From Phanerochaete sordida (Eukaryota > Basidiomycota > Agaricomycetes > Polyporales > Phanerochaetaceae), in assembly GCA_019973155.2 (NCBI GenBank), contig BPQB01000059.1, positions 142,272 through 206,271 of the forward strand: DNA of 64,000 nucleotides, read 5' to 3'. Below the pieces are notes generated by a model, which did not search any database, was not told where the DNA came from, and saw nothing but the letters and a program-made list of their open reading frames with translations. A program made the translations under genes and the position numbers. Numbering within the stretch: position 1 is the stretch's first letter; each line of letters begins with the position of its first letter. This document shows, piece after piece, positions 47,855 through 57,922 of this stretch.

Positions 47855-49319
47855 CGGAGGACGAGGAGGAGAGGGTCGGCGGCGAGGAGAGCGGTGGCGG
47901 CGAGCATGCGAGTGTAATGAAAGGCAGTCGCCAGCCTGCAGATAGGCGCCTCCGCTGTCCCGGCGTCACACGCCCAAACAGGCAACCGCACAGCCGACGC
48001 TTCTCTCGGCCCCAGTCTCGATATGGAAAGTGTAATGTTTGTTCGAAAGGTGCCCGTCCCCATTTCAGACCCACATAGAACCCTTCTCCTCACTGGCTAC
48101 ATCTTATCAGACAGGATAATCAAAAGTCATAAAGGTTTGTTGTCGCGCTAACGTTTGAGCTGCGATAAAACGAGGGAATGGCGACACCCAGACGCACAGC
48201 GCGAGGATTGTGCGCTCTTCAGCGCACGTCCCTACACTGGTTTCAGACAGGGGGAGAGAAACACATCTATCGCCGCCGTGCGTCTGTACCACACCGTCGG
48301 AAATATTGCTGATAGACAAAGAGGCAGATATTCGTTCCGGGTGGCGTTGGGACGTTGCCGGTGGACAGCATATGCATCATTTTCTCACTCATAGCACACT
48401 GCGTGCGTAGGTATCACCGACAAACGGTGTGCTCGCCCCGGCTGCTGTGGTCAGCGCAGAAAGGCACGACGGACGATGCGGTGACACGATCCGAGCCCTG
48501 CGTTCTGTAGGATTCTACTCGGGTGAGAAGAGGTCCTGTAGTGTCATCCTCCATAAGAGGCTTCAACAGCAGGACCAGCTGAGAAAGTCGCACGCGGTTA
48601 TTCGTGGTCGCCGGCACGGGGTCATTCAGTGTTTTAGACGAAGACCATCCATCGAGGGACGGAGAGATTCGAAGCGCCTGCCTCATGTAGCTCACGGGCT
48701 CCCGTGGAAGCGTCGATGACATGCGAAGTAAATCCTATCTGAGATAGGTTCAACGGCCCAACAGCGCACGGCTCAATGTCAGCGGTCGGCCTTGTCCCAG
48801 TATGCCTTCCCAATCCGGCGATCGCATGAAACAGAGTTATCCCTGCAGTGTTCCCCCGCTGAGTTCAAGCGTTGCACCCAGACGTTTTAGGCAGCGCTCT
48901 CCGACGTACCCGCCGAAACTTCACACTGCGTGTTACGACACAGCGACAGGGTCCAGCATTACTTTGACTGCTCCCGCGGGAAAGGCCCGTGGCTGTTCTT
49001 AGATCGCCTGCGACGAATTCTCAGAGGAGCTGGCGCACCTCTCTCGAGGGCCGCGAGGGAAGTTCGGTCCCCGGCCTGCTACGTTCTATGGCCCTCCACC
49101 CAGGTCGGGAACGGTTTCGGAGACGCAGATACCGTGCAGAACGGGACCGTGGGTGCCCTGCTTCGCCGTCGTATATAGCCGTCCACAACTCCACCCAGCC
49201 CAGGACAGCCGCGCCTCCGACACGCCCTCACAGCCTCCCCTCGCGGCACCGCTGCCCGCACATTACGCCCCGCTGCGCCGTCGCCGTCAGCACCGACCCG
49301 CCCCCGCCGAAACGCCAAG
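47855..49319. other. 1.5-kb intergenic region
   Basis: Lies between two divergent genes, elongin A and the WOPR factor. The last 300 bp before 49320 are C-rich and look like a long 5' leader of the WOPR gene. The rest has no supported coding frame or RNA gene. Long upstream regions are common for fungal developmental regulators. Confidence 0.5.
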
Positions 49320-50261
49320 ATGTTCTACGCACCAGCACAGGACACGCAGCGGCCGACGCACCCCCGCCTGCACGTCAGGGACGCGAAGGACGCGCACACC
49401 GTGTTCGAGGCCGTCCGGCTCGGCATGCTCAAGCCGGTCGTCCGCCGCCTGAACGAGCTCGAGCGCGCGACGTACATCCAGTCCGGGGCGATCTTCGTCT
49501 GGGAAGAGAGCGACGACGAGATGGGCCTAAAGCGATGGACCGACAACCGAGGTAGGCCTACCGCTGTCCATCAGGACCCTTCTTCCGCCGTGGGTATTGA
49601 CGTCCCTGCGCGCGCCAGCCTGGTCCCAGAGCCGGATGAGAGAGCCCTACTTGTTTTATGACGAAAAGATCTCGACCGACGAGCCACAGCCGCCAGCAGA
49701 CCAGAACGTCAAGTAAGCTTTCAAATGCGCCGAGCCAATCGCAAACAGCTTATATTGCCTAGATCGTACCGCTTTGTCGACGGGCCCTCGCGGACGTGGT
49801 CCTCGTCCGCGCAGTCACATTACGAGCGTAGCGAAAAGCAGCCCCTGGGGCTCGTGAAGCAGGCGTACTCCGCCTGGGTCATCGACGCGGTCAACGCGAA
49901 ACCGAGGAAGTGGCACTTGACCGCGTACTTCACCTACTCCGACCTGCCGAGCATCCCCACCCCCGACCAGGACCCGCTCCTGCGCTCGCTGACGGTGCCG
50001 CCAGGCATCTACAGGAGCGGGAAGGCGCGCTCGCGCAACTCGGACGCTACGTCATCGACGGGATCTTCGCCGCCGCGCGCGATCACCCCCGTATCAAGTT
50101 CGCCGACCCGAACCCGCACGGACAGTATCGTCTTGCCGTCGTTGCACTCCGCCATTCAGCCGTCACAGCTGAACGGGCACGGGCAGCATCGACAACATAG
50201 TGCGCGGCTTGCGGAGGACCAGAGGATGATACAGATGCTGAATTCCAGACCGATTTTGTAG
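49320..50261 (+). CDS. WOPR (Gti1/Pac2, Wor1-like) transcription factor
   Basis: Fungal-specific DNA-binding regulator family controlling morphological switching, sporulation and nutrient responses. Exons 49320-49551, 49619-49712 and 49763-50261 give 274 aa, phases closed. WOPRa holds HPRLHVRDAKDAHTVFEA, ATYIQSGAIFVWEES and LKRWTDNRAWSQSRM. WOPRb holds PLGLVKQAYSAWVID and KWHLTAYFTYSDL. The middle linker is short. After about residue 195 the protein is Ser/Pro/Thr-rich and disordered, ending in a Gln/His-rich segment (LNGHGQHRQHSARL). At 274 aa it is compact compared with Wor1 and Ryp1. Target genes cannot be deduced. Confidence 0.93.
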
Positions 50262-50466
50262 AGGGGACTCGTCTAGACATGCAGAAAAAAGCAGTAGTCA
50301 TTGGTTGCAGCTCATCGCACGAACTCAGCTCTTGTACAGTACTTACATTGATGTAATTTCGAACAGCATGCTTCATTCGGTGAGGTCTGGACGCTCTGCA
50401 CTGGTGCTATTCCCAGCAGGATGGATATCATAGTCAATTGGTATATCAAGCGGACCGCGTACAAGC

Positions 50467-51114
50467 TTAGTCCTCCTCATCGGAGGCTTCTTCGTCCAGC
50501 TGGCCGTGCTTCGCTTGCGCATTCATTGCGCCAACGAGGTCATCAGACTCTCCTTTTTGGGCTGCTAGCCGTTGCCCTGTGTGAAGCAGTTCGTAAGCTC
50601 CGCTGCCATGAAATTACACAGTATGAACACCGACGAATGAGAGCGTGTATAGCTTCCTGGGTCTTCCTCTCCAACTTCGCGAGCTTCTTATCCAAGTCGC
50701 GCTTGAGATCCCAGTTCGGCCGCTTTGGGGCGATGTTATGCAAGTCCTATAAACGCAGGAGTCAATCAGGGCTGGGGTCGCTGACAGAGGCCCAGAACGC
50801 ACCAGCTCCTGGGCTCTGCGCTCGGCGTCCTCTTGTATGATCTTCTCGGCGAGGCCCTCGACCTCCTTCTCCACAGTGTCCATCTCGACGTCTTCGTCAT
50901 TGGTGTGCTTCTTGAGCGTTCGTCGCTCGGGGTCGAACGTGCGGTGCTTGATGATGGGCTCGTCCGTAGGTCTGTGGTGGGAAGGGTTCAGCACTTCCCT
51001 GCAGGCGGGGGCGGCCTCGAGCACGTACGCGTCGTCGACAGCTTCCCCAGCCTTGCGCTTCCTCAGCGCGAGTAGGCGGGCCTTTCTGGCGTCAGAGGCC
51101 TCCTGCAGCGACAT
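50467..51114 (-). CDS. Cwf18-type splicing factor (CCDC12 homologue)
   Basis: Component of the Prp19/NineTeen-associated spliceosome complex. Exons 50803-51114, 50635-50746 and 50467-50576 give 177 aa, phases closed. An N-terminal charged helix (SDARKARLLALRKRKAG) is followed by an acidic stretch, then the family core PKRPNWDLKRDLDKKLAKLE and RKTQEAIHALIRQRLA. An acidic C-terminus (DEEASDEED) ends the protein. Length is typical. Head-to-head with GUF1, with only 177 bp between the start codons. Confidence 0.93.
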
Positions 51115-51291
51115 GGTGGGACGAAGAAAGAGCTGTCTGCCCCGCCGCGAACGGTGGCTGAGATATGCAGAGGCGCCCATAGCGTTGGGTTCGCTGCTGA
51201 CTAAGCCGAATTTCAAGCGTCTCGGACGGACGACCTCCAGAGTCTTCCGCTCGCTGTGTCCCTCGTCTCGTCCACGCTCATCCACGGTGGC

Positions 51292-54105
51292 ATGCTTGAA
51301 GGTTGGAGGAGGGCATGTCTTCGGGCTATTATCAGGCATAATATTCCTCGAGGGTCCTCCACACGCGCGTTCAGTACCAATGTCGTTCTCCGTTATGCCG
51401 CGGCACCTGCTCCGGCGAGTGTGAGGATGGAGGATTTCCCCTGCGAAGTTATCAGGTGCGTGGCAAATGATGATAGTGGAATCCAGATTCTGATAGTACA
51501 CAGAAACTTCTCTATAATTGCTCACATCGGTGAGTGGTACCGTCATGCACTATGAAGCCCCGCGGATTCTTAACGGTGTATTCAGATCATGGAAAGTCTA
51601 CATTGGCCGACAGGTGAGTTTGGCTATAATCGAGATTACTCTCGGTGCTAAATGTGTCGTGTAGATTGCTCGAGGTATGACAGACGTCTTTCAAGCCTCA
51701 GACGAATGTAACACGGTCGTAGATGACTGGCACTATCGAGAAGAAGGACAAGGGGATGAACAAGCAGGTCCTGGACAAACTAAAGGTCGAGCGGGAGCGT
51801 GGTATTACAGGTCCGTCATTTACCTTCTTCGTAAGGTATCGGTACCAACTGAGTTCCAGTGAAGGCCCAGACTGCTAGGTAAACTGCAGTTTGGAGCGCA
51901 TATAACGAGAGGTTGTGTCACTCACGAAGCAATTAGCATGATCCATTCATTTGGCGACAAGAAATACCTGCTCAATCTAATTGATACACCGGTAAGTCCA
52001 CATACACGGATTTGTAGCCGTGTACTAAGCTTCCTCTTCAGGGCCATGTAGACTTTGCATGGGAGGTCTCCCGCTCGCTAGCAGCTTGTGAAGGTGCTCT
52101 TCTTCTGGTCGACGCGTCGCAAGGCGTTCAAGCGCAGTCTCTATCCGTATTTCATGCCGCTAAGGATCGTGGGCTGAAGATCATACCTGTCTTGAACAAG
52201 GTGACGGGCAGAAAGCTAGGTACCCTAAGCTTCGCTGACTCTGGTGCTAGATCGACCTCCCTGCCGCGCAGCCGGAGGTAATCGCTGCACAGATGCAGTC
52301 GATATTTGGCATAGACCCTGCGGACGTCATCAAGATCTCCGCGAAGAGTGGTATTGGCATAGAGGACGTCCTGCGAGTCATCATCGAACGGATACCACCA
52401 CCGCAGGGTAAGATAGACGATCCATTGAAGGCCTTCTTGTTTGACTCCTCGTATGTGTTTCCACCTAGTTGACTTTGGTAAATGATACTCATGATGTCGG
52501 CACAGGTATGACAGATATCGGGGCGTTATCTCTTTGGTCAACATCCAGGGAGGTGCTCTCAAGAAGGGCGACAAGATTACGTCCTGCTATACCCGCAAGA
52601 GATACGAAGTGGTCGATTTGGGCATCATGTATCCTGAGGAAACTCCTACCACCACCCTTCTTCCTGGTCAAGTGGGCTACATTGCCTGCAATATGAAAGA
52701 GTCCTCGGAAGGTCGGTCGTATCCCGGATATTGTGCTAACATACGTGCTCATTTGAATCGCAGCGCACATCGGCGACACGCTGCACCGAGTCGGCGTGCC
52801 GGTGGAGCCTATGCCAGGATTCAAACCCGCGAAGGCGATGGTATGTTACTGAATTGCGTGGTCGCCGCGAACACATTTCCGACAACAAGGTTAGGTTTAC
52901 GCAGGCGTATTTCCGGTGGACAGTAACGACTTCTTGAAGCTCGAGGAATCTATCAAGCGGGTGCGTTCCCAGCCGGCCGGCCGCTCTTCTCATCATGTTC
53001 TCACTGACATATTCTGCAGTTGACTCTGACAGACCGCAGTGTGGAGGTCATGCGGGAGTCGTCGTCTGCGCTCGGCCAGGGATGCCGCCTCGGATTCCTC
53101 GGCTCCTTGCACATGGACGTCTTCCGGCAGCGGCTCGAGGACGAGTATAATGCGAACGTCATCATTACTGCGCCGACTGTGCCTTACAAGGGTGGGTCGT
53201 CCGACCGTTCCTCGAGGAGCAGTGCTGATCCATGCTGGCAGTCATCTGGCGCGACGGCAAGGAGACATTCATCAGCAATCCGACCGACTTCCCAGACGTC
53301 ACGGACTCGACGGTCCAGGTGAGGGAGATCCAGGAGCCCGTCGTGAAGGCGTCGATCATTGTTCCGCAGGGTACGCCGGCACGATTTCGCTCCGCGGCGC
53401 GCGCTATCTGACTTCCAATCGCGCAGAATACCTCGGCGAGATGATGGACCTCTGCTTTACACACCGCGGCGAGGAGATCGACCACCGCTACCTCGATGCC
53501 TCCGGCAGTGAGGACGCGCGGATCATCCTGACAGCCATCATCCCGCTCGGCGAGATCGTGACAACCTTCTTCGACAGGCTCAAGAGTAGGAGCTCGGGCT
53601 TCGCGAGTTTCGAGTGCGTGCCTGCCCACACGCCCGCGCGGCGCGTGACCGACTGAATTGCGTGCTGCAGCTACGAAGACGCCGGGTACAGACCGAGCAA
53701 GCTTTCGAAGATGACCTTCCTGCTGAACGGCAAGCCGGTCGACGCGCTCGCGCTCATCGTGCACAAGTCCGCGGAGGACGAGGTCGGGCGCGCGTGGGTC
53801 AAGAAGCTCTGTGCGTCCCTCGCTCCCCGTTCACGGGGTGCCCAGCTGACCCACGCACAGTCAAGGTCATCCCGCGGCAGCTCTTCGAGGTGCCGATCCA
53901 GGCGGCCGTCGGCCGGCGCATCATCGCGCGCGAGACACTGAAGGCGCTCCGCGCGGACGTCACCGCGGGCCTCTACGGCGGACACTACGAGCGCAAGCTG
54001 AAGCACCTTGTGAACCAGAAGGAGGGCAAAAAGCGCATGAAGAAAGTCGGCAAGGTCGACCTGCCCCAAGAGGCGTTCTACGATATCCTCAGCACCAAAT
54101 CATAG
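51292..54105 (+). CDS. GUF1: Mitochondrial translation factor GUF1 (EF4/LepA)
   Basis: GTPase that back-translocates mitochondrial ribosomes. Seventeen exons (51292-51455, 51504-51529, 51586-51613, 51665-51674, 51723-51810, 51860-51878, 51937-51991, 52042-52200, 52251-52450, 52506-52711, 52764-52840, 52895-52960, 53020-53191, 53242-53370, 53427-53613, 53671-53810, 53861-54105) give 656 aa, every phase closing. The presequence is Arg-rich ([19 protein letters not shown], then STRAFSTNV). G1 is HIDHGKST (from residue 62), G3 DTPGHVDF, and G4 NKID. The LepA-specific C-terminal domain includes [20 protein letters not shown]. Exons 4 and 6 are only 10 and 19 nt. Start chosen as the first in-frame ATG; it keeps the gene clear of the Cwf18 transcript start. 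Confidence 0.96.
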
Positions 54106-54257
54106 GCGTACACTAGATCTAAGGAGGCGATTATTACTTGTTGACTATTGGATACAGCGTGATGTGCGAGTATGAGTGCGATTCGTAGCAAGAAGAGACG
54201 ACACGTGGATGGTGTCCAGACATGCAGGCGGATAATGGGTGAGTAAGATGGGCTGCT

Positions 54258-55738
54258 CTATTTGCTCTTGTACTCTAAGGTGGTATCTTCGTCATCATAC
54301 GTCTCCTTGATCAACCTGGGAGCATTTCATCAGATACATCCACGAAACAGTGAAGTCGAGACTTACCGGTAAATCGAGGACGGTGGATGGTCACCGCTGA
54401 AAAGCATATCAGCGTTTAGGCATTTCAAGCACGTCGATGCGACTCACTCGTTCGTGACGAAGACGTCGACGAGATCTGGCGCCACATAATCGTAGTACGG
54501 GTTGAGCACCTCGACCTTGTCGACGAGCGCGCCCTCCTCAAAGCCGAGCACGCTGCTGGGGTCCGCAAAGTCGAGCGCGCCGTACTCGTGGTACAGGTTC
54601 CAGAGCGGCGTGAACTTGAACTGGCCCGCGCACACGACGACGGGCGTGCTGTGCGTGCGCGCCGCGGTCGCCGCGAGCAGCGAGCCCGTGATCGCGAACA
54701 TGCCGCCCGTCGCGAGGATCGCGTGCGCGCCGAGCACCACCTTCGTCACGCGCGACATGAGCGCGTAGATCGACGAGTCCGGCACCAGGAACGTCGAGAT
54801 CCCCGCCGCCGAGAGCGCCTTCGCCATCGTGTGGCCGCTGTACCTGTAGCACGCCGTGGGCTCGCATGGCGCCGCGGGAGGGGAGGAGTGCAGGTGCTTA
54901 CGAGGGGCCCGTCTCTGCGACGATAACGGTGTAGCTTCGGTAGTGTGCGGCAGCTTTGAGGAAGGCTTCGACCGTTTTTGAGTGTCCTATTGTCAAGATG
55001 ATCTCACTGGCGGGACGTGGTCAGATTGAAGAACTGATAGTACAGGACGGAGGACGCACTCTGGATTAATGTGTTCCCTCGCCGTTTTCGCGATGTTGTC
55101 GTACACCGTCTCTAGCTCGTCCAGCACGTCTTGGATCGCATCCATGACCACAGGCTTCATTACTTTTGCGAAGGAGTCTGGGTCGTTCGAGTCGTTTTCG
55201 CGCAGTGTTATAGGAGCTTCATCCTCGGCGAGAGGCTGATGCAGGGTCGGCCAGACACTGTCTTTTCGTATCTGACCTTGCGAGATGAAGTTGGCCAACG
55301 AGTATTCCGTCCGCTCGCTACGGCTTTCTTTTGCTTTTGTCGCTTTTGACGCGGCGTTGTATTCATCTCGTACGTGGTGGAGGATCTTGCGGATGGTATT
55401 GCCGACGGAGTGTTCTGTGCGGGCCCGAGCTCGGCAAGAGTATACTGTGCATGGTGAGGAGACTCACCTTTTGGCTGTGCCTCTACTAAACGTCCGCCCA
55501 CACCGCGTATGATCCCTGTCAGCTGCTCGATGTTGGAGAAGCGTGCTTTTGACACGACCTGGCGGAGAACGCGAAGTGTCTCGAGAGCGGCCTCACGCGA
55601 GCCGACAACCTGTCTGATGAAGCTTAGCACACCGCGAGAGATGTTGAACCCGTCACGAGCCTACCTTCTCCGCAATTTCGCGATGTAGGCGTCCACCGCG
55701 CGGTGATTTATTGCTGAGAGCACGGCCGGGTCGGACAT
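54258..55738 (-). CDS. GCD7: Translation initiation factor eIF2B beta subunit
   Basis: Regulatory subunit of the eIF2 guanine-nucleotide exchange factor, part of the alpha-beta-delta subcomplex that senses phosphorylated eIF2. Exons 55665-55738, 55468-55622, 55060-55414, 54902-55006, 54448-54843, 54367-54396 and 54258-54315 give 390 aa, phases closed. The N-terminal helical part includes [17 protein letters not shown]. The Rossmann-like C-terminal part has [52 protein letters not shown] and DVFVTN. A short acidic/Lys segment near residues 110-150 varies in the family. The gene converges on GUF1, with about 150 bp between stops. Confidence 0.94.
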
Positions 55739-56548
55739 GGTAGGTTGACTATTGATGAACGCGGAGGGCGATGTGGCGAGATACGAACGACGGGAATCTG
55801 GCTGCGCCACACGGGAATAAGGGTCAACTGTGAGTATATCCACAAAGTGCAGGCGAAGGCTCGAACCGATGTGTGAATGTGGAAAGAGGACCAACTGCTC
55901 TGAATCTCGCTTGAGATCTCGCCTCGGGGAGTCACACTCCACGTGGTTATCTTATCAGGCCACAGGGGCGCTTCAGTCTGGCTTTGAGCCTGCTGCCTGC
56001 AGCGTTCGTATCTTCCTTACTGCAGCCAGCACACCCTTCTAGTAAGACAGCGACAGCCCGCTCTACTCTCTTCAGCACGAGCAGAACGAATCTTGTTAGC
56101 CGAAAATGTCCCACTACTCGCCTGTTCTACTCCACAAAGTCGCTAACTTGTGCAATGAATTTCTTACCCCACGACGGCTCTGTGCGCGACGTGTACCGTG
56201 ACTGGACGACAAAGAGCAGGTACGCTCTCAGGCAGCTGATACTTCGACTCTTAGCTCTTATAATGCAAAGCACTGGCAGTGGGCACGCGCATACTACGCC
56301 CTGAAGATTATTCACGTGGCCCCGTCACTCGGTAGCAGCCTTGAAGCGGGTCTGATTCAAGTCGCGTCTCTCATCGGCGACAGTAGCGGCTTGCCGCCAA
56401 CTTGACGCTGCCGCTCGTCCTCTTTCATCGCTTCTTCGCGAGCAGTGTGTAAGTAGTGAGGCTATCTCACCAGAGACAATGAGAACTGATGCTGATCCTG
56501 GTCAGACTCTTGCTTGCCTCGACACATCATCAATCTCAATTTGCCACC
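55739..56548. other. Intergenic region, possible small gene
   Basis: This 810-bp stretch lies between divergent eIF2B-beta and F-box starts. It holds one doubtful two-exon frame at 56155-56405, listed separately. No RNA gene seen. Confidence 0.45.
56155..56405 (+). CDS. Doubtful small two-exon gene, 71 aa
   Basis: Exons 56155-56219 and 56255-56405 close in phase (71 aa). The product begins MNFLPHDGSVRDVYRDW, and its second part (KHWQWARAYYALKIIHVA) has helix-like, protein-like composition. Against it, the implied intron is only 35 nt, shorter than others in the window, and the family is not recognised. It could equally be 5' UTR or promoter sequence of the neighbouring genes. Confidence 0.18.
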
Positions 56549-57922
56549 ATGCCTCGCGACATATCTCGGACCTGTCGACTGCCCCAGGAGCTGGTAGACC
56601 TAGTCCTTGCGCAGCTCCGCGGCGACAAGAAGGCACTCAAGGCGTGCTCCCTCGTGTGCTGGGCATGGGCGCTGTCAAGCGCGACGCTGCTGCACGAAGA
56701 GTTCAAGTGGCCGCCATGTTCTTGGCAGGCCAGCTGCGAAGCGGCCGGCCTCGACGCGCAAGACGCAAGCTACACCATCCTGCTCGAGGCGCTCGCTGCT
56801 TCGCCACGCCTCCGCGAGTCCGTTCATATGCTGCGCATCACGACTCATCGTCGCTACTGCACCCAAGCATACGAAAACGGCGGCTCATTGGTCTCCGCCG
56901 TCTGCCGACTCCTGAAATTGCTGCCACACCTTCGCAGTCTCTCTCTACCCATGGATGACATCGATCTCACCACCTCTGTCAAGGACCCTGAGCTTGAAGG
57001 TCAGCAAGGCTTTGCCATAGACGACCTCTCCCTTCGCTGCCCACCACATGCCATTCCTATCCTGCTGTCCGTCTTTCGCCGTATCTCGAAACTCAGCATC
57101 CGCATCTCATATGTTCGCCATGACGAAGGCGAGGCCGCCCCACCATCATCTCACCCCATCGTTCCGGTCGAGGTCCGCTCCATCGACGTGCACGAGGACG
57201 CAAAAGATGTGCTGCCGATCCTGCAGCACATCATAATCCCCGCAGCTGTTCATGCCCTGAGCCTGGACTGTACGCCTACCGTGGATCAGCCAGAAGTCCT
57301 GGCCTTCGTCCGATCCTTGCAGTCCTTACAGTATCTCGAGTGTCGCCATATGAGCGCCGACAAAGTTCCGTTCGGGGACGGCCTGGGGCGTCCCAGCCTG
57401 CGCTCCGTGACGCTCACCAGTACCTTCACTATACTCGCCGTCGAGCCGCGACGCCGGCGTGTTGAAGAAGAACCCGGTGCGGACGCTGCTGCCGCCGCGG
57501 TCCCTCTAACTGCGGGGCACGCAGGCAACACAAACGGAGGTGACATCGTCGGCTCGGGGTGGAGGGAGCTCCTGCGGGACCTGCGTGTCCTGGTCACACG
57601 CGGCACGCAGGAGATCTCGCTCAAGCTCCGGATCAAACAGTGGCGGCCCCGCCTGCTCGACATCGACTACGACGACGGCACTTACTACTACGACCCGGAA
57701 GACGTCGTGCGGGCCCTGCGCAAGGCGTTCTCCCTGCTCGATTGGCCTGGCCTCAAAGCGGTCGTGCGCCAGAGCGCCTCGCTGAAGACTCTGCGGTTTG
57801 CTGTCGGCGACAACGGCCTTACTACCGTACAGCGGACTGCAGATCTCCTGTGCGAGGCCGTTGCAGCGTATCTGCCCGACGAGGTGGCGGCGAAGGCGCA
57901 CGTTATCAACGCCTGTGAGTAA
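56549..57922 (+). CDS. F-box protein (Agaricomycete type)
   Basis: A single-exon frame of 457 aa starts at an ATG with the context CCACC (56549); an upstream in-frame ATG at 56489 is in poorer context. The F-box is at the N-terminus (CRLPQELVDLVLAQLRGD, KALKACSLVCWAWA), so the protein should bind Skp1 and present a substrate to an SCF ligase. The rest has Leu-rich stretches (LLKLLPHLRSLSLPMDD; LQSLQYLECRHMSADK) typical of the large Agaricomycete F-box/LRR-like family. A GTGAGT at 57914 might start an intron leading to a slightly longer C-terminus (stop near 58020). Substrate unknown. Confidence 0.85.
   Translation: MPRDISRTCRLPQELVDLVLAQLRGDKKALKACSLVCWAWALSSATLLHEEFKWPPCSWQASCEAAGLDAQDASYTILLEALAASPRLRESVHMLRITTHRRYCTQAYENGGSLVSAVCRLLKLLPHLRSLSLPMDDIDLTTSVKDPELEGQQGFAIDDLSLRCPPHAIPILLSVFRRISKLSIRISYVRHDEGEAAPPSSHPIVPVEVRSIDVHEDAKDVLPILQHIIIPAAVHALSLDCTPTVDQPEVLAFVRSLQSLQYLECRHMSADKVPFGDGLGRPSLRSVTLTSTFTILAVEPRRRRVEEEPGADAAAAAVPLTAGHAGNTNGGDIVGSGWRELLRDLRVLVTRGTQEISLKLRIKQWRPRLLDIDYDDGTYYYDPEDVVRALRKAFSLLDWPGLKAVVRQSASLKTLRFAVGDNGLTTVQRTADLLCEAVAAYLPDEVAAKAHVINACE

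Noticed and set aside
51113..51424. Plus-strand frame starting MVGRRKSCLPRRERW as a GUF1 presequence
   Set aside because: It overlaps the Cwf18 start and does not splice into the GUF1 frame as well as the frame starting at 51292, which rebuilds [17 protein letters not shown].
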